Of a stretch of 64,000 bases of DNA, positions 11,692 to 24,065 are shown in pieces (positions within the stretch are counted from its first letter, which is position 1; each line of letters opens with the position of its first letter). The stretch covers positions 1,115,736-1,179,735 of the forward strand of contig CM018607.1 of NCBI GenBank assembly GCA_009192285.1, read 5' to 3'. This stretch comes from Morchella semilibera (lineage: Eukaryota; Ascomycota; Pezizomycetes; Pezizales; Morchellaceae). A program made the position numbers and the translations under genes. The notes beneath the pieces were generated by a model that saw nothing but the letters and a program-made list of their open reading frames with translations, was not told where the DNA came from and did no database searches.

Positions 11692-14600
11692 AAGCGCCCC
11701 GCACCACATTATTACTTTTTTTCAGATGTTTTATGAAAATATCTGTCCATTCATTTAAAATTTTCTTTGTCTTTGTGAGAACCAGATTTGTCTCGAAGTT
11801 TGCTGCCTACGCACCCCCAATACCTTTCTTTTGTGGTAGAACTGTGTCTTTTCTTTTGTCAGGTCAGAGTGGATATCCGTCCCCAATGGGGACTGCTTTT
11901 TCAGACTTTTTAGTGTGTGTGTGTGTTTGTGTGTGTTTGTGTTTGTGTTCGATTTCTTTTTGTCTACTGTATGAATCCTTTTACTTCTTATGTATAGGTG
12001 GGTGACATCACCACTATTGATTGATAACGGTGATTATCTCCACCTGTTAGGGCATGCGAGTGTGTGGGGTCAAATGGGACGGTTTGGGCGGGCTATCTGG
12101 GCACCGGTTTTTTTCTCTCTTCACTTCCATTTATTCCTTCTTCATATCTTTATAACTGGGTCTTTTTTTCCTCTTTCTCTTTCTGTTTTATCGTGGTCAG
12201 CATCACTAAAAGGTTGAGGCGGGCGGGCGGGCGTGCGGGCTATGGAGCATTTCTCGTGAATTTTTTTTTTGGTGGTGGGGGTTTGCTTTATTATTTGTTC
12301 CACTTCTGCTTATTACTTTACTCATTCTATTATTATTACTACTACTACTTACATGTAGTACTACTGCTTATTACTATTCTGTTATTTATCTTGGGAAAAA
12401 TCTTATTTCTTCTTCTTCGGCTGTTAGATATCAAACTTCCTCTTGTTCTTTCACTTTTTGCTACCATACCGTGTTTAATTTGGATTAAATTTTTCCCCGT
12501 GTCTTTTTTTCTCTATTTTACCTGTTACCTGTTATCTGGCGGACCTCCCGATTTTTCTTTCGGATCCATGCATGGGGCTGGCTAGATCTCTTCTGTTTTT
12601 TTTACACCGGGTTTCAGACTAGGCTAGATCCTTAAAATAAAAATAAAAATAAACAAAATGGGAAATAAGCCGATCTAATCTCCCAAGCACCCACCACCCT
12701 TTTTACATGCCCAAACATCACCACATATCACTCGCACCCTCCCCTTAACCAGCACCCACGCTCAACTCACCAAGTATCCTCTACCCTTACACTCAGACCA
12801 CCGGCTACTCTCGGCCGGCCTTATCCCCCTAAGCACTCCATTGGATCTAGTCAGAGTCTACGATCTTTACGAGCACAAGCCGTTTCACCAATGACCTTTT
12901 CCAAACGCTAGTTCTTTGCAAAGCGCCGATGATCGCAGATCAGTCCGTCTCAGACACCCACGCTGGTGGGGATTAGTGGAGCCAAGAAATTTGCTGGATT
13001 GTTTTCAGTTATCGTAAACACAGGTGTAGTGTGAGTTTTGGGCTCCTCTGGGCCAATTATATGGGGGGAGTAGAGGTGGTGGTGGATCCCTGCGATCTGT
13101 GATCAGTGGCTTGCGGGCCTCGCTGAATTTCTGGCTGGTCGGGGTAAGATCCCGGTGGCTTGGTTGGAGAGCTTGAAGAGGGGTAGGGTAGCCCCTCTGG
13201 GGCCGGCAGCGGTTGATCATGGATGGTGGGCCCTCGGGAAGTGCAGAAACAGACCAGGTGGCAGCGGTAACAAGGCATGATAGACGAGGAGGAGGATAGT
13301 TTTACAGTCAGGGAAAACAGTGGCTGAGAGGTGATGTTGATACATGCAGTAGTAATGGTAGTGGTGGTAGTGATTGCAGTGATCTAGTGATCTAGTGATA
13401 TATGTCGGTATTGACGTTTGATTCGATGGTGGGGAGGAGGAGGAGGGGTTGTTGTCGTTGTCGTTGTTGTTGTTGTTGTTGTAGGTACTAGGTCAAAATT
13501 TTTCAGAAGGTGTATATAGAGTCTCCCTATCAAGCCACCCATCTATAGTATTAAACATGTACGTACGTACATACATGTACTTACTTAACGCATAATACGA
13601 AATTGACTTCGTGTCGATATTATACGTAATTTCACTTCCAACGGTGGGAAATTAGTCCCTCCCTAACATCCACCAATGAGAAGTTTTCACACGTGAAAGA
13701 CGTATTCATCAGGGGATAACTTTTCCTTTCCTATTGCTCACTGTTTTATGAAACCTCCTTCACCTATGGCCCAGTTCCGTTCACACATCCCAAGCAAGGC
13801 AAGACAACTTGTAATCCAAGAAGGCAGAGAGAATCCCGGTTCCTTACAGCTGCCCGGCACCAAACCGGCGGGATTGGCCGGCTATCTATGCATGAGTGCT
13901 TCTTTCCTATCTACCAGCGCTAATGCATCAACGGGACAGCTGGAGACGTCGACTGCTTCAAGCATTCTTTTGGCCTTGTTCACCGACCAAACACAACCTC
14001 TGAGATGGCAAGACCACGAGGCTACGACACCACGGCCGGTACATGTGCGTTCCCAGGTACGTATCTCTAACTCTCTTTATCACCTGAAGTGAGACAGTGC
14101 TAACGATGGACACACAGTGTACCTGCAGTGACATTAGAGTAATAACAGCAAGACCTAATCAGATAATCTATTAGGGCTCGGAAGTTAGAGTCGTCATGAT
14201 CTGTAGTCAAACTGCCAAGTACCAGGCTTCCTTTGACATCCTATTGGTCCAAGTTCCCACTTACCATCCGGAGGTATTATCCGATTAATGTTTCTGAACA
14301 ACTGTTTCATAAAGCTGATGCTGAGACCTCAAGATATCATGAACACTATATGAACTACCAAGCGTTAACGAACATATATGCAGTGCCAGCACCTCCATAG
14401 AAATGATCCAACATATCTCAACGGACGTTAGTATATATTCAAGGCCCAATCAGAGGGTCTCAGCTTTGATTTATGGGGTTTCACTATCAAAAAGGAATAC
14501 TGGGATTCTTGGCGTCTTCAGGGTCAGGGTTGTGGCGAGAGACCGAGTGATAGCACATGCCTGCATTTCTATAACTAATAGTTGGCACCAGTGCACCGGG

Positions 14601-16259
14601 TCTGGATGAAACGCCGTGGCGAGATTTAACTTCATGACAGTGGGCAGCATGCCGAGAATTAGGCGACAGGGAAGACCCTGCGAGGGGCCCGGGGTGTTCC
14701 TTCAAGAAACGAACCAAGGAATTGTAATTGAACAGATGATCGAAAAAAGAGGGAGGACAAGCCCTTTCTCACTTATATATAGGTATAGAGTGAGAAAAGT
14801 ATTCTCTGAATCAAAAGCACATGACAGAGTTTGGAAGCGAAAGTTACACGACAAGGTAACTTTGATAACTAACCCAGTTTTACGTGGTGGCCACACAGGT
14901 AATATGTACCCAGAACTCAGGCCATGGGACGCCCGACCAAAAACGGGCTGGCACGAACCCCCAGAGCCCATGCCGCCGGTAGGCTCGGGCAATTCAAGAC
15001 GCCTTTCGGAGAGGGCCCAACTAGCCTAGCTCGACCCCCCGGCTGCGGCGTGGAGCGCTGGTTCTTGTGATTCCTTACCTTCATCCCAGCTAGCGATGCG
15101 GCAAGAGATAGTCCGGAAGAAAAGTTATACAAAGCAGTGTTTAACTAGGTCTTTGCCGCACGGGAATTCGCAATTCACTCCATTGACTTCAACGGCGGAG
15201 GTGATGTATCGACTCATTATATTATTACCCTATAAATAGCTCTAGAATACACCCTTAACTTTCAGCGAAGCGCAGAAAGTTCTAGGAGATAAGCATTAGG
15301 GCTCAAGGGGCAGTTACTAGGGCGCGACCTGGGGGCATTGGTCAAAATGCAAGGGCCGTATTGGGGCGGTAGATATAGCTTACTTCGTCTTGCCCCGAAT
15401 CATGCACATACAGCCACTATTCTGAGTGATCTTTTAGGTCAAGGACAGGGATAAGTGATACTGGATTAGATCGGATCAGGCTTTGGGCCGGTTTGAGCCC
15501 GGTCAAAGCAACGGGCCTGGGTCAAAACAATGGGGCCCGCGGCCTGAACAAACGGACTATAGATCCCAATTATTTGGATCAATGTTTGTATGGCTTCTCG
15601 AGGGTTTATGGGGTTTAGGCCAAGCGCAGTATCTTTATCAATATTCCATTCCTGCGCGGACCTACGACATAAATTCCAGGCATGATTCGGTCTTTTGCAC
15701 TCGAGTTGGGCCCGATTTCAGACGTGGGACGACCTTGGCTAGGTATTGACCCGGAACCTCGAGATATATGGGCCTGCGGGCTATACTATAACCCGGGTTT
15801 GAAATCTGGTTCACGAAAGATCACTCGAGTGGATGAGTGATAGTCCATGACAAATTTTATACGGGGTATCAAATATTATTTTTTAATAGTGTTAGTTATT
15901 AGAAAATGTGATTACGGAAACATAGCCGTCGAAGAATAGCACTCTTATACCAGGACTAATAGCCCGGCGGCATTGAGGGAAGTATCAAATCTCTTCACAA
16001 AGTACCCGATAAGATAAATATTTTGTTAATATCTCTTGTAACGTACTCCGGATACTAGCCCAGTCTCGACAATAGCGAGCCTAGTATTCTCAAGATATCC
16101 CGGGTCGGATTATCCTATGCCTAGCTAGTCCCTATGCCTAGCTCTCCGGAACTAATTCTCACGCATGGTATTAATACGTCTAAAAATGCCTTTTCGCATC
16201 TCGGTGTCCTTCGTACCTTTCCGCTTACTCCTCATCATCCGACCCCGGCGGCATCTTCC
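11692..16259. other. Intergenic region, no convincing gene
   Basis: The start is the T-rich 3' region of the preceding gene, with a TG run near 11912 and a run of ACT near 12340. Farther on are TACATGTA copies near 12351 and 13573 and a GTT run near 13460. The frames at 13748-14092 and 14616-15029 have no recognisable domain. A short direct repeat of tatgcctagct lies at about 16114-16143. The stretch 14.0-16.1 kb may be old degraded repeat DNA, but I cannot name an element. Confidence 0.45.
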
Positions 16260-16769
16260 CTACCGTCGACTCCTCCTCGCTCTCCCCTCCTCCTCCTCAC
16301 ACCTCGCCTCCTTCGGAAACTCCTTCGGCCTACCTCCAAACATCTCATCAGCACCCATACCCACACCCATACCCGCACCCACACTTACACCCTACCTCTC
16401 TCCTGCACCCCTCCCGTAAAAGAAACCCCCCAAGAGAGAAGACCTACCAATACGCTTCCTTCCTCCACTCCCTCTCCTCACGGACGACATTCACAATCTC
16501 GCCGCCAATCTTATTCTCGCGGCCGCCAAACGCGCCCGTGTCGACGACCACATACCCGCCGCGGCGCAGCCAGACCTTTCCGCGGAACATTGTTGGCAGC
16601 TCGGCGAGGATCTCGGCTGTGGGCCCAGTGGGCGTGGCGAGGCGGTAGAGGTTGTTGCCGGCGGAGGCGAGGACGCGGCAGATCAGATGGGTCGGGGGGA
16701 GGGTGGGGGTGGAATGGTGGTGAGGGCATCGATGGCGGTGAGGGCGCGGCGGGAGGCAGCGCGTGGCAT
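16260..16769 (-). CDS. EIF1AD-like S1/IF1-fold RNA-binding protein (two exons, one-base frame break)
   Basis: This is a homologue of EIF1AD (haponin), a small protein with an eIF1A-like S1 fold. Exon 1 is 16769-16448 and exon 2 is 16329-16260. The start MPRAASRRALTAIDALTTIP matches the basic N-terminus of fungal family members. The core follows: THLICRVLASAGNNLYRL, FRGKVWLRRGGYVVVDT and GGEIVNVVREEREWRKEAYW. The second exon restores WPKEFPKEA and ends in an Arg-rich tail. The two halves of exon 1 are in different frames, changing at a G6 run on the plus strand (16694-16699). One more base there gives PPPPSPPTHLI and about 130 residues in total. The family call is confident; the break is probably a homopolymer error. 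Confidence 0.75.
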
Positions 16770-17298
16770 GGTTGGGATGCTGGTTTGATGGGGTGGGGAA
16801 GGTGGGAGGAGGTTTCACGGAGAGATCTGGCGGTGCCAAGATAGTGAATTCTGATCATTGGTCATGGGGAGGTTTTTTCTTGGCAGGGACCTTAATTGAC
16901 ATTTTGGGTGGAGTAGGCTTTACGGCTTAAAATTGCAAGTTTGAAGGCTTCTTTTTTAGGGAGTAGCCGCCCTAGAATCTTATGCACATTTGACGTTAAA
17001 TTTAAGCTTGAGACATCTCGTATCACCGTTACTGGTCAGACCCTTAATTTTCTCCCATTCCCGAAATCTATGTCCGGCCACAGGGAGCTTCTAGGGATTA
17101 TATGGCCCTTATAGTGTGAGGCTACTCTACATTACAGCTATAAAAACACAGTTATATCGATACTTATCCACGGATACCCTCCCTTGGGCCGACTGTTAGA
17201 GCCAGGATAGTCTATCCACGAACCGCAAAAACTAGCTTCAAAAGTTACTTCTACCTACGAAGCTAGCGAGCCCCTCTCAACCACATTACTCCCGCCCA
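16770..17298. other. Intergenic region between EIF1AD-like and ALG3
   Basis: Both flanking genes are on the minus strand, so this holds the 3' end of ALG3 and the promoter of the EIF1AD-like gene. I see no coding frame, RNA gene or repeat apart from one TACTCTAC word near 17125. Confidence 0.5.
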
Positions 17299-18801
17299 CT
17301 ACTTCGTCTTCTTTACCACCTCACTCTCGCTCTCGCTCCCACTTAGATCCTCCTCCAACCGCTCCACCGCCTCCTCCACCTCGCCCCTACTACCCCACCA
17401 ACTCCCCGCCACCATCAGTGCCAGTACACCCACCACTGCCGCCGAGCTCTGGTTCGTGCTCGGATACACATTCCACGCCCACTCCTGCGCCGCCCACAGC
17501 CCGCCGACCCACATCGGCCCCAGCCTGCTCCTCCATAGCAGATATGGGGTCCCCCATGCCAGCCAGCTGTAGAATTGGTAGTGGAGGGAGCGCGCACACA
17601 GCATGCCGATCGCGTTTGCGGTGAGCACCGAGGTGAGGATGAAGCGTGGGCTTACGCGCTGCGAGATCTGGTGGTCTTCGAGGCCAGTGGCGGGGTCGAT
17701 TAGTAGGGATAGGAAAGATGTAAAGGAGCGCTGTGAAGGTCTTGGTGATGTTAGTTTTCCTGTTTTAGAAGGTATGTGTGTAGGGGGGGTTACTTCTTCC
17801 AACGGGTGATGATGAAGCCAAATAGGAGTACTGCATGGATCGCCAATAGGCCAAGGGAGAATTTCTTCGATAAGAATGTCTCCTCGCCGATGAAACGCCA
17901 ATTCACGGTCCACTTGAACATGAATCGCCTCGAGAACTCAAAAGCCTTTGTAATGTAGCTCCTCGGCGCCGATCCCAAGAAGGGTGTTCCGAGGAGGAAT
18001 TGGATCTGCGCCATTATCACAGCCTGTTTGATCGCCTTGTCTCTTCCACAGGCGAGCAGATATATGACTGCGACCGCAGGGAGCGCGAGGAGGGTATTCA
18101 TCTTGACGCCGACGCTTGCGGAATATGCCGCCGACCCAATAGTCCATTGGCGCTTCTGCCAGCAGTATATCGCAACAAAGAGGAAGAAGATTGAGAATGG
18201 GTCGTTGAAGAGGCGGAGGATGTAGATGCTGTGCAGGCGCTTTGAGAGCACCAGTAGCGGGAGAATGTAAACGGGAGCCTGGGGGGTTTCACACGAATTT
18301 CTTTCTGGTTACTACTCTGTTTTACTGAGGCGGGTTTCTTAGGTACAGAAGAAGATGTCATTACTCTAGCTTCGCGGTACACCATAAACACCACCGCCAG
18401 CGTCGCGAGGTACAGGCCCATGAAAAGATATTGCGCCGTCGCAATGTCCGTGCCCTGGCGTGTGAGGTCCGACAAGAACGAGTAGATGTAGACGTGACCC
18501 GCTGGGTAGACGAGGGGGCCGGTGCCACCCTTGATAAGCGCGTAGTCGCGCTCGCCGGCCTGGTACTGCGCGACCTGCTCCATGTAGGCCTTCCAGTCGA
18601 TTTCGGTGTCTGGTTCTGTTAGTAGGGAGGTAAACTAGATTTCACTTGTTTCTGCCAGCGCTGGTTCTGCTTACAGGGAACCTTCATGATTATGAGGGTG
18701 CAGAGAAAGGCCTCGGCGAGGAGTAACGGGGGAAGGATCCATCTGGGTATTCGCGAGTGGGATGAGAAGACGAACGAGTATGCGGATCTTAGGGTATCCA
18801 T
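17299..18801 (-). CDS. ALG3: Dolichyl-P-Man:Man5GlcNAc2-PP-dolichol alpha-1,3-mannosyltransferase
   Basis: ALG3 adds the first dolichol-phosphate-linked mannose (alpha-1,3) to the lipid-linked Man5GlcNAc2 in the ER lumen during N-glycan assembly. Exons on the minus strand are 18801-18675, 18609-18365, 18278-17794 and 17740-17299, giving 432 residues, normal for the family. Family signatures visible are [15 protein letters not shown] near the N-terminus, [47 protein letters not shown] and the [20 protein letters not shown] block. The protein is a multi-pass membrane protein. The tail is acidic and Ser-rich. The acceptor of exon 2 is chosen because it restores Y-T-E-I-D-W; the nearer AG would make a stop. 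That of exon 4 restores [10 protein letters not shown]. Confidence 0.95.
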
Positions 18802-20726
18802 TGTGGGTTATGAAAAGTGATTGAAGCTGAACGAGCTCTGTTAGAACCTGAGAGCTGTCGACACAACAGCGGTTTAACTATTATGAGGCCCCAAGAAAAG
18901 GGATATTAAGTAAGCACATATTTTTTGATAATTGTAGTGCATCCCTGTCCATTTCCAGCCCAAAGCGGAGGCAGTTACATGAGTACATGTAATTACATAC
19001 CTACATGTAGATGTATGTAGGTACTGTACTGTAGGCACCCGGTACATGTAGTTATGACAAGCATTCGCATCGTGCTCTATGTGTTGACTCTTGATACATA
19101 TCTTGGATCTTGGAGTTGGGACGGGGGTGGGTGGCCTCCGAGAGCTGATTGATTGGGGGCCGGTGTCTCTAGTTGTTGAAGGTTCTTCTTCTTCTGCCTT
19201 AGACACAGTCAGTCATCAATCATCAATCATGATCATCCATTGATCCTGGGGTCCATCTTGCTGGCATCTTGGCAGGGACCTGGGCGGGCCAGCCACGTCG
19301 ACTCTGTACTCGTATTTCGCTGACGTTTGTGGACGCGACTGATATTGCATGCCATACAAAAATACGCCAAGCTCATGATTTTGGGTGTATGCAATAATGG
19401 CCCAGTTCAAAAACGTCAGCGAAAAACGAGTACAGTGTGCAGTGTGTGCATGTAACTTACAAGTTATTTATCTGCACGCCGAAAATCGGCGCGATCTGGT
19501 GGTGGTGGTGGTGGTGGTGCTTCCTATTTGCAGAAGAGGGAGGGGGAGATCTGAAGGGGGGGGGGGGGGGTTACTCTACTCCCTGTTACATTTACCATTG
19601 TAACAATTTTCTAGAGTATACACACTTGTATGTATGGAAATGAGAGAGTTTTATTAATCAAGACAATCATTTAGAATTAGAGCCGGTTGGTTGTCGGTAG
19701 AGTAGATTTATAGATCCACAGATAGAATAGATCGAGTGCTGTTTGTGGGTCCAGATTCGGTTTTTTTTTTTCTTTTCTTTTTTTCTTTTTTCTTCTTCCT
19801 TCGACCCTTTGTTTCTGCAGACCAACAACAGCCAGCCAGCCAGTGGTAGGAGAGGTTTGATCTACATACCTTGCTCCGAAGAAGCCTCAGCGGCTATAAC
19901 TGAGGAGAGAGAGGTAATTGATAAATTGCTTCGTTTCCTCGAATTTCCGCACTTGATCCGTGCTTTGCTTTTGCTTTTGCTTTTGCTTTTTGCTTTGCTC
20001 TGCTCTGCTCTGCTTGCTGGTTCAAAAGAAAGAGAAAGAAAGAGTCTTCTAGAGAGAGCCTCATTCCAGATCCAGCCTTTCTACTACTGCCCGATCTCCA
20101 CAAACACTTGACCTGACTTATTGAAGCCTGACTGACTGATTATCTGACCCCAAGTGGGTTCGTGATTTGAATTGCAGCAATCACCAAGCAGCAGCAGCGC
20201 TGTTGTATGTACCTTAGTGCTTTTTATGTAGCCGGTATCACAGCACTCCAAGCTAGTAGTAACATCAGTCATCCCAGAACACATCTTCTCCTCCTCCTCC
20301 TCCTCCTCCTCATCCTCCTCCTCCCCCTCCCCCTTCTTCTTCCTCTTCTGCTCACTCTCCCCCACTGTTGCTGTATCCTGGTCATCTTTCCTATTCGTCA
20401 ACCTAAACATCAGCCTCCTCCTCCTCCTCCTCTCCTCTCCATCTCACACAATCATCATCATTCTCACTGACTGATTGACTATCCCCCCCCCCTCCTCCAT
20501 CCCTCCATCTATACTTACTAGTAGCATCCACGACATTCACGACATCCACGACATCTACAACATACTTCCTTCCCCTCCTTCGCATCCACTTCCCCTACAC
20601 ACGTGCATTGCAGCATCACGGCTAGAGTAGGAACCCCAACTACATCACACGTGCTGCAAGAGCCCCTCCCACCCCCCACCCCCCACCCCCACCCCCCACC
20701 CCACAGATAGGCAACAGGCAGACACG
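18802..20726. other. Divergent intergenic region with promoters and simple repeats
   Basis: This lies between ALG3 (-) and the 20727 gene (+). Near 18977-19047 is the densest TACATGTA cluster of the window (three copies in about 70 bases). A MITE-like foldback lies at 19303-19435. Simple repeats include TGG near 19500, a G run near 19557, TTTTGC near 19965 and CTC/CCT near 20285-20325. The CT-rich part before 20727 is the likely promoter and leader. Confidence 0.5.
19303..19435. mobile_element. MITE-like foldback element, about 133 bp
   Basis: The ends are inverted repeats. The left end reads ctgtactcgtatttcgctga. The right end, read on the other strand, gives the same word with one mismatch and continues cgtttttgaact. 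Inner parts also pair (attgcatgccatac against gtatgcaat), so most of the element can fold on itself. There is no coding capacity. I could not define a target-site duplication with confidence. Confidence 0.6.
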
Positions 20727-22371
20727 ATGTGGACCGCAATGTTCTCCCGGAAGAAGCCCGTTGCGGCTGCCCCCGTCGAGGTGCGTGCTATCGAGGTAAC
20801 AGCGACAACGACGACGACCAATGACACCACCGCGGTAGACCGAGCGGCGCCCGAGAACGAGAAGTCGGCATCGAAATCAACTTCAAGTACCGCGACCGCA
20901 ACCCCCACAGCCGCAACTACACCGAAGGAGTCTATAGCTACCCCTACAATAACTACAACAGCTATCCCTACAGAAGCGACAGACAAGGACCCCAGGGTCC
21001 GCATCAAAAGTGAGCCCACTAGCCGCGCCAGCACCCCCGCCACTACAATCACACGCCCAAAGCGTCCCCGCACCTCCGATAGCCACCTCCCCGCCGCTTC
21101 TCCCCACCTCCGTAAACGCGTTCGCCACTCCCTCGGCCCCACCAACACTCGCTCCCCACTTATCCGCGCACCTCGGGACGTCACTACAACAGCCGCCATC
21201 AAGACCGAGTCCCGGACACCGCCCAAGCAGCAGCTCCCCACGCCCGCGACATCAATCACCGAGTCCATAACCACGCTCACCCTACTCTCCCCCCAGCCCG
21301 CAAGGCCGAAGCGGCGCTCGCGCCTTTCCCTCCCCGCAGATGATGACTCCTCAGTCCTCAGCACGACAACCGAGCAGGATACGGATGAGCTCATGCGCGA
21401 GGGCTTCAGCGCCGATGAGGTGACGCTGTTCCAGCGCATCCGGCGGCGCGGACTCGAGCCACTGATGCCTGCGCACTGGCAGGTGGACTTCGCAACGATG
21501 CCCGATAATCTATTCCAGGACCCGGGCGAGCAGGCTGTCATTGAGGGTTTGACGCTGGGGGGCACATTTGCGGCAACGGCGGCGTTTCAGGCTATGGTGA
21601 ATCTAGGGGCGGGAGTGAGGGGAAAGTTGGAAACGAGGCGGGAGGTCGAAAGCCGTATCTTGGGCGTGCTGAGGAGATATGTTTGCTGGGCGGTGGAGGA
21701 TGCGGCGCTGGGTACGTTTATGAGGGGTTCTTTTTGTGTTTGCGGGGTGGGAGGCTAATGGGTGTTGTAGACAAGAGACATATACAGCCCATGATTGCAA
21801 TTTCGTCGTCGCAGGAGCGGGGGGCGGAGCACTGCGAGCAGAGGATGGATAAGGTAGCTTGATTTCCCCTCCGGAAGCTGGTATATATCACGACCTGAGC
21901 CGCGCACTAAAACTACGGTGCACTAGAAACTCCATGACCTCGCCGCAGAATTCCGTGTCGAAGAAGCTCAACTAATCGCCGCCGGTCACGAAATCAAGCC
22001 TGAAAGCCCTTCAACTGTGTACGGTATGGCTGTCGCCGGGTGCGTAGTAGCACTCATCACTCTCGATGCCCGAAACCGCAAGGCGCCCACAAGGACACTG
22101 CTCGTGGTTGACTTTTCCGACGTCACGCTGGATTTCTGGAACGCCGTTGGGGTACGTGTTTCCTGTCCTCGGGGAAAATGGAAGATTGCTGACTGGGGAT
22201 GTTGTATAGATTGCGCTAGTAGTGATTGCGGCGCGCGATGATGAGCTATTAAGGCTGGACCGGTATGGAGAGTTAGGTTTGGAGAAGCCAGAGAGGAAAG
22301 ATGGCGCCATGGCATGGATGGGCAGGGTCAAAATCAGAAAATTGAGTGATGAGGACGACGAGGATAAGTAG
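20727..22371 (+). CDS. Conserved ascomycete protein of unknown function (four exons)
   Basis: This 484-residue protein has no function I can name. Exons are 20727-21711, 21771-21853, 21927-22151 and 22210-22371, with consistent phases. Residues 1-200 are Thr/Ala/Pro-rich and disordered, with basic patches such as RPKRPRTSD and RKRVRHS that could be nuclear localisation signals. From about residue 225 a compact region begins: LFQRIRRRGLEPLMPAHWQ, then DFATMPDNLF, a helical Ala-rich stretch, and YGMAVAGCVVALITLDA near the C-terminus. The end is acidic (SDEDDEDK). The intron-exon fit and the change from low-complexity to well-ordered sequence support a real gene. The opposite strand also carries an open frame here, a by-product of composition. 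Confidence 0.75.
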
Positions 22372-24065
22372 ATCCGTTCTCTCGAGCCTTTCTCCCTTGT
22401 GTTTTATACCATTTGTTAGGTTCTTTTTTGTTAGGTTTTGACTACGGGTGGTCGTAGTGTTTTTGCGTCTATGTTTGTGTTTTCTTTTTAAGCACATGCG
22501 TATTCCCTCGTTCTACTTTTCTTCTTGCTCTTTTTTCCCCTCTGCTTTCCTGTAGTAGTTGGTTTTTTGAGTTGTTGTCTATATTGCATCTGGCATACGC
22601 CCTCCCTCCCCCACCCCCGCCTGGCTGGGGAGGATGTCTCCTTTGTCCACTTTTGTTCATTTTTGTTCCCCCTTCTTCTATTCACTTTATTCATTTTATA
22701 TCATGGGTTCTTTTGGGAGTTTTACATTTATTTTCACTATTTTCGCTATCTTTGGTTTAGTGATTAGTTAGTTTGTGGTCATCTGGGGGTTTGTGGGTGG
22801 TTAGTTGTTTGATATCTGTCTGACTGTGCAGGTTGGTTTGGTTTTGGTCTTTTTTTTTTCTTCTTTTTTTTTTGGCTTTCCCGATGGATATTAATCGTGC
22901 GAGGGGGGGGGGGGGGGGTACGGTACGCGTTATGTACTTACGATATCATGAATTGGATCGGGATCATTCATTCGGGGTGGGGGGTGGGTGGATAGTTAGT
23001 TTAGTTTTTTTTTTATATCTTTGGTTATTGTGCCTCTGGGTGGGATGGTGTAGGAGGAGGGGAGGGGGGAGGGGAATACGCAGACCCAATACCCGGAAAT
23101 AAGGCATAATTAAAGATATTGGAATGTATCCAGAGGGTTTAGTGCGCGAGTGATACACCGTGATGCTGTGTTTGCCGTTGCGGTGAGTGGAGATAATGTG
23201 GACATGTGCGCAGAGGGCTCGGGGGTCCTGGGCACTTCAGCGCGGTGCTGGTGCATCACTTGGGAGAGGACTAGCAGCGGCCCAGTACATGTATCTCTAC
23301 AAGTTGTATTTAATTAAGGCTCTGGAAACAGATTTGGCCCCTTACCGTCAGACGGGTAACCGCCCAAGCGCTGATTGACTGCCGAAAGATACACACAGCC
23401 CGGCGGTATTTAGGTGGCATTAAGATAAGAGTCGAATCGAGTCTGAAGCGTATGTTTGGTCCTTTCTCCGGGTCAACTGTCATGAGATATCGGTATTTGG
23501 GTACCTCCCTCCCCATATTGATCAGTCTTCACTGGGCCGAATGGAATGGGGGAGCAGTCATGGTCGAGCTCGGTGCTTACATTTACTCCAGTGCTGGGTA
23601 GATCCGGAACTTGGGCACGCAAGCTCTTCTTGGGGTTTTCATATACAATACATGTGGATAGGGAACTGTCCTGTCAATTGATCCCAGAGGCACGAATTTC
23701 TTGCTTCTAAGACATGAAACCTGTTACCTGGCTTTACTTGACATAATAATCAATAGTGCATGGCAATATTCCCACAGATAGTGCCACCAAATAGTGGTTT
23801 AGACACAAAAAGAGAAAAACCTGCATCACACACGTGCACGTACTAAGTACAGACCGAGAATAGTACCCTTTACAGGGCAAGGACCCTTACAAAGCGAGCC
23901 GCTATATGGGGAGAGTCTAACTGTATAGGTATAATCGCGAAATCCCGAAAGTGTACAGATGCAGCCTAAGTCATATCTACCAATTAAATGGAAGAAGAGG
24001 TAAAGAAATAAAAGGATAAAAAAAAAAACACAAACATCCCAAACACCCCGCCGCCCAAGAAACAT
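22372..24065. other. Intergenic region between convergent genes
   Basis: It holds the 3' ends of the 20727 gene and of PPG1. Features are T-rich tracts, a long G run near 22902, a G/T-rich stretch at about 22970-23080 and one TACATGTA near 23287. No frame shows a domain or a conserved motif. Confidence 0.5.

Noticed and set aside
12064-12585. Phe/Leu-rich membrane-like frame
   Set aside because: T-rich DNA yields hydrophobic frames; no splice partner, no homology, in a 3' flank.
16134-16844. Plus-strand frame of 236 codons, Pro/Arg/Gly-rich
   Set aside because: It is antisense to the EIF1AD-like gene, has no domain and owes its length to GC-rich composition.
20645-21565. Minus-strand frame of 306 codons
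   Set aside because: It mirrors the Thr/Ala/Pro-rich 5' part of the 20727 gene; composition explains it.
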